This document shows positions 7,336 through 14,045 of a stretch of 64,000 nucleotides of DNA, piece after piece. The DNA is from Novosphingobium guangzhouense (GTDB taxonomy: Bacteria; Pseudomonadota; Alphaproteobacteria; Sphingomonadales; Sphingomonadaceae), in assembly GCF_002896965.1 (NCBI RefSeq), contig NZ_LYMM01000025.1:1-64000 (forward strand). Reading direction: 5' to 3'. Each line of letters opens with the position of its first letter. Position 1 is the stretch's first letter. Both the position numbers and the translations under genes were made by a program. The notes beneath the pieces are model-generated. The model saw only the letters and a list, made by a program, of their open reading frames with translations. It made no database searches and was not told the origin of the DNA.

Positions 7336-7482
7336 TCACATCGCGCTTGAAACCAAGAATAACATCGTGGTCAACGATCCCAAAACAAGCGTTGTCATCC
7401 ACATCATGTCGCCAATCATCTTGGCATTAGCGTATTCTGCATGAATATCGCGCGGCGGTGTCTTTTGCTTTTCGTCGTTCAT
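7336..7482 (-). CDS. Small membrane protein, 48 aa
   Basis: The frame starts MNDEKQKTPPRDIHAEYANA and ends in a hydrophobic helix (MMWMTTLVLGSLTTMLFLV). This gives a single C-terminal membrane segment with a charged N-terminal half. The ATG overlaps the stop of the upstream gene as ATGA, which supports both frames. Small proteins of this build occur as holins or toxin-like peptides, but that is only a possibility. Confidence 0.45.
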   Translation of the reverse strand: MNDEKQKTPPRDIHAEYANAKMIGDMMWMTTLVLGSLTTMLFLVSSAM

Positions 7483-7586
7483 GGGAGCCCATGAACCTTC
7501 ACGATTTCCCGCATCCGGATCATGACTTGCCTGCGCTCATTGTCGTCCATCTGGCAGACATTCGCGAGCGCTTCAAGAAACATCAT
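7479..7586 (-). CDS. Small hypothetical protein, 35 aa
   Basis: The frame begins MMFLEALANVCQMDDNERRQ and ends in an ATGA overlap with the small membrane protein. GAGAAG lies upstream of the ATG; an in-frame ATG at 7625 could add 13 residues. The product is amphipathic and helical. The coupling argues for a two-gene transcript. No family is recognised. Confidence 0.4.
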   Translation of the reverse strand: MMFLEALANVCQMDDNERRQVMIRMREIVKVHGLP

Positions 7587-7740
7587 TTGGCTTCTCGCCA
7601 ACGTTGACCGATATGAAATGTTCATCGCCAATGAAAGCGCGAGTACCGCGCAAAGAACTATAACTGTAAGTGATATACTACCTCATTTGAACTTCTATAG
7701 ACTGGTTAGAATATTGGCTTGTCGAAAGTCGATTTGTTTC

Positions 7741-7772
7741 GGAAGGGCCGAGGATCGCTCCCCAGCCCTTCC
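7741..7772. terminator. Terminator hairpin, copy 2 of a duplicated element
   Basis: GGAAGGGC (7741-7748) pairs with GCCCTTCC (7765-7772) around the same core as the hairpin at 7304-7333. It lies at the 3' end of the HNH gene on the minus strand. Confidence 0.6.
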
Positions 7773-7798
7773 CGTCCTATGTCGAAATTGAAATCTGC

Positions 7799-8260
7799 TC
7801 AGTGTTTTGTGCGAAGTGGGCGGACCACGCGATAGATTTGCGTGACCGTGAGATCATACTGTCTGGCCAATGCCGGAACGGTAGCGCCCGCAGTCCACTC
7901 ATCTTGGATCACCGCGTTTCGAGCCGCGCACCGCTTCACCGCATGATGATCGGCACCAGAGGGATAGTTGCCCTGCGGATGACGGCGGTTGGCCACCTGT
8001 TCCGCGCGAGTAGCCCAACGGACATTGCCCGGCTCATAGCCCCGATCATTATCGATGCGGTCTAGCGTGAGATCAGCGGAAGGCTTGGCACCAATATGCG
8101 CAAGGAACTTCTCGAAGCCTTCCTTGCCTCGCCAGTCCTCGCAGACATGAATTCCGCGCTCACCGTAGTTGTGGAACGCTGCGTGTTCGTTGTTGTGGCA
8201 ACGGTGGATCGCATTGACCAGCGCGCTATACTCGGATTTGTGTTTTGATTTTAACGTCAT
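7799..8260 (-). CDS. HNH-type endonuclease (phage/homing style)
   Basis: The 153-aa product has the short HNH layout common in phages: RCHNNEHAAFHNYGERGIHV (about residues 20-39), then LTLDRIDNDRGYEPGNVRWA (about residues 65-84) with the catalytic D-x-I-D-N segment, then TRAEQVANRR. The C-terminal part (VPALARQYDLTVTQIYRVVR) is a predicted helix-turn-helix for DNA recognition. Such genes are often free-standing homing nucleases. The start lies next to an AT-rich block without a clear ribosome binding site. Confidence 0.75.
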   Translation of the reverse strand: MTLKSKHKSEYSALVNAIHRCHNNEHAAFHNYGERGIHVCEDWRGKEGFEKFLAHIGAKPSADLTLDRIDNDRGYEPGNVRWATRAEQVANRRHPQGNYPSGADHHAVKRCAARNAVIQDEWTAGATVPALARQYDLTVTQIYRVVRPLRTKH

Positions 8261-8714
8261 GATAATATTATTTATGCAAAGTGACTATTTCTTTGTCACA
8301 ACTTGAAAAACTTGACATGACGCAAGGCCGTTGGCCCGGTTTACGGAACTACTGATTTGCGGAGTTATGGGGTTACTGCGTTGCGGGGATGCGGATTTGC
8401 GGAAATCCGCCGAGGTGAATTCAAATCCGATCCGGTTGCCCCGCTGCGCGCCTCCCCGGCACCGCGTCGCCCTCCCCCGCCCGCGTCGCTGCGCTCCGCT
8501 CCCCGCATAATCGGTATAAATTTTTCGGATATGAAGCCCACGAAAGTAAGATCACCTTCATGGATGTCGGAACGACGAAAGAGCTTATTCATGGAGAAGG
8601 GCGAAGCCCTAGCCCGGACGGATCGGCGGCGAAGCCGTTGGTCCGGGAGGGTGATTCTCTATTAATAAAATGGTTCCGTTTCACTTCATTGAGTAATAAT
8701 TCTCTAATAGAGAA
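8261..8714. other. Gene-free stretch with hairpins and octamer repeats
   Basis: No frame here has a good start and composition. GTGAC/GTCAC forms a small dyad near 8280-8300. GCGGATTT/AAATCCGC forms an 8-bp hairpin near 8391-8410. At about 8595-8653 there is a GAA-capped hairpin (AGGGC-GAA-GCCCT) and a larger one (CCCGGAC/GTCCGGG) with a second GAA-capped stem inside. ATTCTCTA occurs at 8654-8661 and as a palindromic pair at 8699-8715. A 75-codon minus-strand frame starting at 8592 was not accepted. Confidence 0.5.
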
Positions 8715-9557
8715 TCATGAGGTGGAACCCGAAATCCAGCCACGGAAGCGGTTTTCATCACGCGCATAGCGGATTTGCATAACGCACTTCGATTCCCGAC
8801 CTGTGGCGTTGTCGAAGCCCTTCGGAAGTGGTTTGCCTGCCGCATCGGTGGTGGACCATGCGGGCAACTTGATGGGGGTTTCGGCGTCGAGCCAGATGAT
8901 TGCGGTGGCGCTCGGGTCGCCACTCTGGATGGCGTTGGTATCGGCCATCATCATTTGTCGGTCGAAGTAGAGCGTCCCTGCGCCCCATGGCCGCGCGTAG
9001 GCCATTCCCCCGGCGAGCCCACCGCTCTCCATCGCTTCGCAACCATCGTTGACCATCGCTGCGTAGTCGCTCGAAATCGGGTATTTCCGGCCTTTCGTCT
9101 GTTGCGCTTTCGTCGCCAGTTTCCGCAACTGGTCCGGGGTCATCATGGGGACGCGCGCCTTGAAATCCACATCGTCCAGTTTGCGGAAGTCGATTTCCTT
9201 CGTGAACCATGCCTTGATTTCAGCAACATAACGGTTTGGCTGACCCTTCACCGCTTTGTCGCCAAGCCAGTTATCCCACATCGTCACCTCGAAAACTTCA
9301 ATGTCGGCAGGATCGCGAGGCAATGGGGCGCACTGGCGCTTCGCGGGCTTGAAACCGTCATCGCGCAGGAGTTCTTCGAAAAGTGATTTCAAATCAGCGT
9401 TGGAACCTGTCACGCGCTTGATCGTGTCATATGCCTCGATGAGTTCGGCGCGGGGGGTGCGCTGGAACACGGGTTCGGGCTGAAGGCTGTTATCGACGAA
9501 CCGGAAGCCAAGTTCGTCATTGGTAGCGCGGAAGCTAACTTCGTTATTCATATACAT
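8715..9557 (-). CDS. Unknown protein, 280 aa, behind a structured leader
   Basis: The start MYMNNEVSFRATNDELGFRF is supported by GGAG seven bases upstream. The protein is soluble, without signal peptide or membrane helix. It has an acidic N-terminal helical third (LIEAYDTIKRVTGSNADLKS), a central part with many Trp and aromatics (VFEVTMWDNWLGDKAVKGQP), and a beta-rich end (GGMAYARPWGAGTLYFDRQM, ATAIIWLDAETPIKLPAW). No family is recognised. Its stop codon overlaps a palindrome made of the octamer ATTCTCTA. The ~400-nt leader upstream carries three terminator-like hairpins and a helix that covers the ribosome binding site, so expression is likely controlled after initiation. Confidence 0.65.
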   Translation of the reverse strand: MYMNNEVSFRATNDELGFRFVDNSLQPEPVFQRTPRAELIEAYDTIKRVTGSNADLKSLFEELLRDDGFKPAKRQCAPLPRDPADIEVFEVTMWDNWLGDKAVKGQPNRYVAEIKAWFTKEIDFRKLDDVDFKARVPMMTPDQLRKLATKAQQTKGRKYPISSDYAAMVNDGCEAMESGGLAGGMAYARPWGAGTLYFDRQMMMADTNAIQSGDPSATAIIWLDAETPIKLPAWSTTDAAGKPLPKGFDNATGRESKCVMQIRYARDENRFRGWISGSTS

Positions 9558-9578
9558 TTCAAATCTCCATCAAACAAA

Positions 9579-9615
9579 AAGCCGCCGAATGACGTTACGG
9601 GTCACACGACGGCTT
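9579..9615 (-). terminator. Terminator-like stem inside the leader (innermost)
   Basis: On the minus strand AAGCCG (complement of 9610-9615) pairs with CGGCTT (complement of 9579-9584) and is followed by further T residues. It is nested in the 13-bp helix that hides the ribosome binding site. Confidence 0.45.
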
Positions 9616-9775
9616 AGTTGTTTGATGGAGGTGAGAGTGTAATCCTCTCACCAGTATTTATCAATAAACCTGTGCCGACGATTGAACCGTAACCCTCAAT
9701 CGACTGAACTTATTTATCTATAATAGAGAATCGCGTGTCATGTGGTCCATATTATTCGTGATCATGAAACGAAAA

Positions 9776-9801
9776 GAGCCCCGATGATCGCATCGAGGCT
9801 C
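9776..9801 (-). terminator. Terminator-like hairpin in the leader (middle)
   Basis: GAGCC-T-CGATG pairs with CATCG-G-GGCTC on the minus strand and is followed by TTTTCGTTTC. No gene that it could end lies upstream on this strand. Confidence 0.5.
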
Positions 9802-9882
9802 GTTCCGGAAGATTCTGAATGAAGTGTTGGCATGACCCAACCCCAGAACAATACTCAATCCCGCATCATCGGTTCAATAAAA

Positions 9883-9898
9883 AAGAGGCCAGCCTCTT
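9883..9898 (-). terminator. Terminator-like hairpin in the leader (first), with competing arm
   Basis: AAGAGGC pairs with GCCTCTT on the minus strand, followed by TTTTATT. A second AGAGGC copy (complement of 9909-9914) can pair with the same GCCTCT arm, so two mutually exclusive stems are possible. Confidence 0.5.
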
Positions 9899-9965
9899 CC
9901 CGAGACTAGCCTCTAAAGTTTGATGTCAAATCCTATCCAGTGAGGTCAACCACTTGATAGGCGTA

Positions 9966-9995
9966 TTTATACGCGATCACGGAAACGCGATTCAA
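9966..9995 (-). promoter_or_regulatory. Predicted promoter of the structured leader
   Basis: On the minus strand TTGAAT (complement of 9990-9995) and TATAAA (complement of 9966-9971) are 18 bp apart. The start of transcription would fall near 9959, at the first leader hairpin. A plus-strand TATAAT at 9996-10001 could serve the divergent gene. Confidence 0.45.
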
Positions 9996-10138
9996 TATAA
10001 TTCGGTGTGGGGTAGGCGATGGAGGAACGTGGTCGCATTCGGCTCCACCGCCAACCCCGCACTTACCGCGTTTCAAAATCTGTTCAATCATGTTTGCTCG
10101 GGCTTGCCCCAATTTTATTGTGCGATATCTCTACTCCG

Positions 10139-11179
10139 ATGAGGGAGCCGAAACACAAAGCACGCGGAAAACGGCGCGTTGACTTGATCCGCGACAGCGC
10201 GGGCAGCATGTCCATTCCGGCGGATCACGGAAACATTGTTTCGGTCAAAGTTATCGGTGACCGCATGTATTTCATAGCGCAGCGCGGGCTTACGTCCGCC
10301 GTGATGGCTGATCACATCGATCCCGAACGCATAAACGCCGACATCCCCCCAGTAGTCCAGACGGTTGAACTCGCCTACGGTGCGGAAGACCCGATGATGC
10401 AGAGGACGGTTTGCGCCGCATTCGAACTCATCGATCCCACCTATCTGCCGCAAAGCGTGGATCGTGACGCAGTTCTCACCATCGTGATTGAAGCCGCGCA
10501 ATCTCTCGCGCTCGTAAAAGATACGGTGCAGGAATTGCAGGATCATCAGGCTGACGTTCGGAAGCAAGCCGAGGCAGGCGAGCTTTCCCGTGGGCACGTC
10601 CCGAGGACGCCGAACCTGCGTGGCAAGGTTCGCCAGTGCATCGCGGCGCTGCGGGACGTGGAAGTCGGCATCAAGCAGGTAGCGGGTCACTTCTATCCGA
10701 AAGAGAACCCGAAAGACCCTTGGGACAAAGCGTTTAAGCCTGCGCTGGAGGCGGCTCTAGGCGCTGAGAACGCGGCTGATCAGATTATCAACACGTGGGC
10801 CGTGATGGATCGGGTAGCGGACCACCGACATGCCATGATCCACGCTGACGCCACGAAGTCCCTTACCGTCTTCGATTATGGGCTCGAACCGGACGGGCAT
10901 TTCTGCGCTCCGACCATCGAGATCGCACATCCCAAAAATCCTGTCCCTCGCCATGATGTCGGAGACTTTCTTAGCCGACAGGTTGCCGAGATCGCCGAAG
11001 TCTTTGAGGCTCTGCTCGCTCACATGTGCGATCTCAATGTTCGCCACCTCAACGATATGTTCGTCAGTCACGTCACTGCGCTTGAAGAGCCGAGAAACGG
11101 CTCATTTGTTGTGTGGAGCACCCGAATGGCTGAAGGCGTGCCGCCGTTAGGGCAGGGACAGCCAGCGGAGCCCGCATGA
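10139..11179 (+). CDS. Unknown protein with HEPN-like RHxxxH motif, 346 aa
   Basis: The frame is open from 10019, but coding-like sequence starts near MREPKHKARGKRRVDLIRDS at 10139; an ATG at 10208 is another option. The middle is helical (LTIVIEAAQSLALVKDTVQE). About residues 222-240 read VMDRVADHRHAMIHADATK, where R230-H-A-M-I-H235 fits the Rx4-6H motif of HEPN ribonucleases with a polar residue after Arg. It is followed by a V-x-D-Y-x-L beta segment and a helical end. HEPN domains act as RNases in toxin and anti-phage systems. The motif alone is suggestive, not proof. Confidence 0.6.
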   Translation: MREPKHKARGKRRVDLIRDSAGSMSIPADHGNIVSVKVIGDRMYFIAQRGLTSAVMADHIDPERINADIPPVVQTVELAYGAEDPMMQRTVCAAFELIDPTYLPQSVDRDAVLTIVIEAAQSLALVKDTVQELQDHQADVRKQAEAGELSRGHVPRTPNLRGKVRQCIAALRDVEVGIKQVAGHFYPKENPKDPWDKAFKPALEAALGAENAADQIINTWAVMDRVADHRHAMIHADATKSLTVFDYGLEPDGHFCAPTIEIAHPKNPVPRHDVGDFLSRQVAEIAEVFEALLAHMCDLNVRHLNDMFVSHVTALEEPRNGSFVVWSTRMAEGVPPLGQGQPAEPA

Positions 11180-11234
11180 GCTTCGCCAAGTCGCACGCTT
11201 GTCAAATGTTCCTGTTTCGTTCACAATGCGCGGC

Positions 11235-11435
11235 ATGGAAGAGTCGCGACCACAATCCACCTCAGACCTCGTTGCAGACTTGATCCAGTCGGCTCCCGGC
11301 TGGTGTCGGGTTGGTATCACGGCATCGTCGCAACGGGTTCGCCGGGAGGCGCTGGCCTCCCTCGCGGATCATGTTGCCGCAGGCCTCGCCCATGTCCGGG
11401 ACGCAGATCGCGACCAACTTCCCCTTCCACTTTGA
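11235..11435 (+). CDS. DUF6771-like small protein, 66 aa
   Basis: The segment LVADLIQSAPGWCRVGITAS then RVRREALASLADHVAAGL (residues 11-54) resembles a small helical family common in sphingomonads that I recall as DUF6771. Starts at 11226 or 11235 are possible. A competing 35-codon frame (11176-11283) has a better ribosome binding site (GGAG) and an ATGA overlap with the previous stop, so this stretch may carry two overlapping frames. Function unknown. Confidence 0.45.
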   Translation: MEESRPQSTSDLVADLIQSAPGWCRVGITASSQRVRREALASLADHVAAGLAHVRDADRDQLPLPL

Positions 11436-11791
11436 TCGGTCATGGGTGGCCCGATTCGGTCGCTGGACGACATCTGCGGCAAAGTGGTGCTGTAGAGGCC
11501 ACGTGCCGCGATTGTGGGCGGGTCGCGATTTTCAGCCCGCATGAGCTTCGGACCTATCTGACGGTCAAGCGACTCGACACCAGTTGGCCTAATTTCGCCC
11601 GCTATCTTCGATGCAAGCGCCCGGTGGGATGCGGTTCTACCAACCCTGAAGTGCGGTGGACACCGATTGATCCTCCGCCTCCTGACCCCGTGCCACCACA
11701 GGCGCGGTTCTCAAGGCAGGGCAACGGACCCAAGGTGCCGCAACCCATATCAATGGCGGAATTCAGGGAAAAACGACGCCGCGCCGGATGA
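11432..11791 (+). CDS. Putative zinc-ribbon protein, about 119 aa
   Basis: The frame contains EATCRDCGRVAIFSPHELRT and later RYLRCKRPVGCGSTNPEVRW. The Cys pairs (C-x2-C, and C near C-G) could bind one zinc ion. A Pro-rich linker and a basic tail (EFREKRRRAG) follow. No ATG suits; TTG at 11432 overlaps the previous stop as TTGA and is the best coupled start. The stop at 11789-11791 overlaps an ATG. Function unknown; a small DNA- or RNA-binding role is plausible. Confidence 0.45.
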   Translation: MIGHGWPDSVAGRHLRQSGAVEATCRDCGRVAIFSPHELRTYLTVKRLDTSWPNFARYLRCKRPVGCGSTNPEVRWTPIDPPPPDPVPPQARFSRQGNGPKVPQPISMAEFREKRRRAG

Positions 11792-11795
11792 AAAC

Positions 11796-11954
11796 ATTTA
11801 CGACCGATATGTCGAAATCATTTCCGACATCACCATCGCACTTACCATTGAAGCATTTGCTGTAGGATTGGATGAAGGTTGGATTGAAGGTCCGACCGAA
11901 GGTTCCATCAACAAGAAACTTACGCAACATGCGCAAGATTTGTTGAAGGATTAA
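11796..11954 (+). CDS. Small acidic protein with no clear start, about 52 aa
   Basis: The frame reads IYDRYVEIISDITIALTIEA then FAVGLDEGWIEGPTEGSINK and looks like real protein. It has no ATG or GTG upstream within reach. It lies +1 relative to the zinc-ribbon gene that ends at 11791, and coding-like sequence in this frame begins just there. Either an unusual start codon, a frameshift product of the upstream gene, or decay explains this. Function unknown. Confidence 0.35.
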   Translation: MYDRYVEIISDITIALTIEAFAVGLDEGWIEGPTEGSINKKLTQHAQDLLKD

Positions 11955-12011
11955 TCCGCAGCGCGTATATGGATCGAAGCAAGTGACATTGGGATCACCT
12001 CCCTATGTTAA

Positions 12012-12041
12012 GACCCCTCACCGGTGCAACGGTGAGGGGTC
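12012..12041 (-). terminator. Strong 12-bp hairpin downstream of the 24-aa gene
   Basis: GACCCCTCACCG (12012-12023) pairs perfectly with CGGTGAGGGGTC (12030-12041) around a 6-nt loop. On the minus strand it is followed by TTAAC, so it may end the short transcript. Confidence 0.6.
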
Positions 12042-12070
12042 CACCCTCGGCAGCGAGGGCGCGGTCTTCC

Positions 12071-12145
12071 TTACTTGCGGGGATCGAAGAACGTTGCGAA
12101 CGCGATCACCGCAGAGAGGATCGCCGCATAGTCAGCAAGTGACAT
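12071..12145 (-). CDS. 24-aa hydrophobic peptide, toxin-like build
   Basis: The frame starts MSLADYAAILSAVIAFATFF, followed by a short D-P-R-K tail and TAA. GGGAG lies nine bases upstream of the ATG. One short membrane helix with a basic C-terminus is the build of type I toxin and holin-like peptides. The coding block is flanked by a hairpin over the leader (12163-12188) and a strong hairpin after it. No antisense RNA promoter was identified, so the toxin idea stays an inference. Confidence 0.45.
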   Translation of the reverse strand: MSLADYAAILSAVIAFATFFDPRK

Positions 12146-12162
12146 ACGAGGTTACTCCCTTT

Positions 12163-12188
12163 GTGCGTGCGAACCATTTCGCCCGCAC
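12163..12188 (-). promoter_or_regulatory. Hairpin in the leader of the 24-aa gene
   Basis: GTGCGTGCGAA (12163-12173) and TTCGCCCGCAC (12178-12188) pair over 11 bases with one mismatch. It lies just upstream of the GGGAG ribosome binding site on the minus strand. Confidence 0.4.
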
Positions 12189-12336
12189 GTCCTTGCTATA
12201 GCAGCACTTCGTCCTGTGGATAAGTGCTTTTACGGCGGATATCCCCACAACTTCGGGGATAACTGAGCCATTCGCCGTGCCGCGCGAGAACTGTCGCAAC
12301 CCAGCCTAAATACCTCAAACTAAGTTTTGAGGCCTC

Positions 12337-12993
12337 ATGATCATCTTTGAAATGCCCGCGCCCAACGGGGCGCTCGCTCGCTATCACCGCATCGCCAAGT
12401 GGGAAATGACCTCCGAATACACTCGGGCGATCGTCAACTCCTACCATTCAGCCGAGATGGTCAACATCTCGTGGCAGGACGAATACACGATCCCGCTGGA
12501 GTGGAAGATCAGCACCATCGACGACATTGAATTCATTCTGACCGCCCCCGGTGCGCCCATGGCTGGCGGCAGCATCGTCCCGGACACCGTTGAGACCCTC
12601 TCGTGCGCGCAGGCAAGGAAGTGGGCCGAGGTCAAGATTGAGCGCGACCGTCGCCGGTACGGAACGTTCACCGCCGCCTTCGGCACCATCCAGATTGATG
12701 AAGCGAGCCTCTCCGCGCTGCGCAACGCTCGTCTCCTCATCATGGCCGAGGGCTCGACGATCCCGTGGACGCTCGCGGACAACACTGCCGCGACAATAAC
12801 CCTCGACGATGCGAACGCGGCCTTGCTCGCGTCGATCCAGTACCAGACCGACGTCCATATCCTCTCACAGGCGATTCGAGATGAGATCGACGCTGCGGAG
12901 ACCGTGGAGGCGGTGCAGGCGCTGGGCGTTGATGGTTACCCATGGCCGGTCGCGAGCGTGGCGGTCGAGGAAGAGGACGAAACCCTCGGATAA
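12337..12993 (+). CDS. Phage-type protein with C-terminal DUF4376 domain
   Basis: The 218-aa product begins MIIFEMPAPNGALARYHRIA, and GAGG precedes the ATG. Residues about 95-205 (KWAEVKIERDRRRYGTFTAA, IQIDEASLSALRNARLLIMA, WTLADNTAATITLDDANAAL) follow the pattern of DUF4376, a domain found near tail fibre genes of prophages. This suggests a tail or fibre accessory protein. No other tail genes are seen in the window. The domain call is from pattern memory and fairly firm. Confidence 0.65.
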   Translation: MIIFEMPAPNGALARYHRIAKWEMTSEYTRAIVNSYHSAEMVNISWQDEYTIPLEWKISTIDDIEFILTAPGAPMAGGSIVPDTVETLSCAQARKWAEVKIERDRRRYGTFTAAFGTIQIDEASLSALRNARLLIMAEGSTIPWTLADNTAATITLDDANAALLASIQYQTDVHILSQAIRDEIDAAETVEAVQALGVDGYPWPVASVAVEEEDETLG

Positions 12994-13030
12994 CCGCTGT
13001 TTTTCCCATTCGCTAATGCGTTCCGCTCCA

Positions 13031-13076
13031 CCAAATGTTCGAATTTATTGATCGCATTAACGTCCAAATGTTCGAA
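13031..13076. repeat. Direct repeat of CCAAATGTTCGAA, 33 bp apart
   Basis: Perfect 13-mers lie at 13031-13043 and 13064-13076. Each contains TTCGAA, itself a palindrome. The spacing is about three helical turns, which fits binding of a dimeric regulator upstream of the HTH gene at 13233. Confidence 0.5.
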
Positions 13077-13232
13077 ATCATGCTCATAAATGGTAGTAGA
13101 AACTTCTGGACAGGGGTGCCGCGACCGTCTAGGAAATGATTTCTTCGAGAATTTCGCCGTTGACTGTCATGTCGGCGCGCGACATAAGTGTGTCCACGGC
13201 ACGCCATCCCGGCTTGCCCGCAGGACCTCCGC

Positions 13233-13418
13233 ATGGACGATCTCGCCGACTATCTCACAACTTCTCAAGCCGCCGCTCTCCTCGGAGTGTCTGCGCATAC
13301 GTTCGCGCGCCGAGCGGCTCTCCCCGGCTTCCCTCAGCCGACCCGTCCCGATCTCAAGGTTGCGCTCTATCGTCGGTCGGAATTGACCGACTGGATGGAC
13401 AAGCAGGCCGCCGCCTGA
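13233..13418 (+). CDS. AlpA/excisionase-like helix-turn-helix protein, 61 aa
   Basis: MDDLADYLTTSQAAALLGVS begins with the typical HTH of the AlpA/MerR-like group: helix, turn, and a recognition helix HTFARRAALPGFPQP. The pattern LTTSQAAALLGVSxxTFxRR-xxPGFP-x-P is the hallmark of small phage regulators and excisionases. AGGA lies ahead of the ATG, which rejects the longer in-frame start at 13188. It may regulate excision or island genes. Confidence 0.75.
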   Translation: MDDLADYLTTSQAAALLGVSAHTFARRAALPGFPQPTRPDLKVALYRRSELTDWMDKQAAA

Positions 13419-13519
13419 CTCGGCGCGCCAAGCGCCAAACCCTCACCTCAAATTCAATAACGTGCCGTCAACCGCGCTTTGCGGAGCGACGACGTGCGCC
13501 TTCACGAAAGTGGAAAAAG

Positions 13520-13885
13520 ATGATCAGCGAGCAATTGTCGCATATCCCTACCGCCAACCTGTTCCTTCATATCGAAGAACGGTTCCCCGCACTGGTTGAG
13601 GTGGCGGTAACTGATGAGGGGGCTGTACTCATCGAATACGTCAGACATGACAACCTTTGCCTCGAAATCGCAAACGAATTCCACGCAGATGCAACAGAGG
13701 TGCTTCTAAGGATGATGGACGAGAGCATCCTTTCGATGATCACAGATGCATATATGAACGTCCGCATCGGCAATTTCTTCCTGACCGTACGAAAGGTTAG
13801 GCGAAGCGAATACGGTCCCGCCGTTCAGTGGCGCGAATTGCCAATAGTGGTACGCTCGTCGATCTCCAGCGGCGGCGCAAAGTGA
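13520..13885 (+). CDS. Hypothetical protein, 121 aa
   Basis: The frame reads MISEQLSHIPTANLFLHIEE then VAVTDEGAVLIEYVRHDNLC and looks like a small alpha/beta domain. It has no signal or membrane segment. GGAA lies upstream of the ATG at 13520; a longer in-frame start at 13136 runs through low-quality sequence. The last ~25 residues are basic and less conserved-looking. Function unknown. Confidence 0.5.
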   Translation: MISEQLSHIPTANLFLHIEERFPALVEVAVTDEGAVLIEYVRHDNLCLEIANEFHADATEVLLRMMDESILSMITDAYMNVRIGNFFLTVRKVRRSEYGPAVQWRELPIVVRSSISSGGAK

Positions 13886-14045
13886 TCAAGATCGCGGGCA
13901 AGCCAGTCGCCGCGTAACTCCTTAGGCTGATAGCCGACCAGCCCACCCGAAATTCAATACCACCCTCACGTGCGAAAGTTTCGCGCGGCGATGATGCGCG
14001 CCTTGAGCAAGCGGGCACGAAATCATGCTCAAAAAAGGAAATGTC

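Larger units (their letters stand above)
9558..9960 (-). promoter_or_regulatory. Highly structured 5' leader with serial hairpins
   Basis: Read on the minus strand, the transcript would pass a 10-bp hairpin with one mismatch (9933-9960), terminator-like hairpins at 9883-9898 and 9776-9801, hairpins at 9679-9702 and 9630-9652, and a last compound hairpin at 9565-9630. In that last one a 13-bp helix, CTCCATCAAACAA (9565-9577) with TTGTTTGATGGAG (9618-9630), encloses a terminator-like stem. The strand that would be sequestered contains the GGAG ribosome binding site of the downstream gene. Confidence 0.6.
11955..12336. other. Gap holding a tiny minus-strand gene and four hairpins
   Basis: Apart from the 24-codon frame at 12071-12145, nothing coding is visible. 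Hairpins are at 12012-12041, 12043-12058 (CCCTCG/CGAGGG), 12163-12188 and 12240-12261 (TATCCCC/GGGGATA). AGCACTT and AAGTGCT form another dyad around 12203-12229. Confidence 0.5.

Noticed and set aside
8365..8592. Minus-strand frame of 75 codons
   Set aside because: Only the first ~30 residues look protein-like; the rest is Gly/Arg/Ala-rich noise from hairpin DNA, and there is no ribosome binding site.
9565..9960. CRISPR array or type III toxin-antitoxin RNA repeats
   Set aside because: The hairpins differ in sequence and spacing; there are no identical tandem units.
10115..10690. Minus-strand frame of 191 codons
   Set aside because: Antisense to the HEPN-motif gene; no start signal and no motif.
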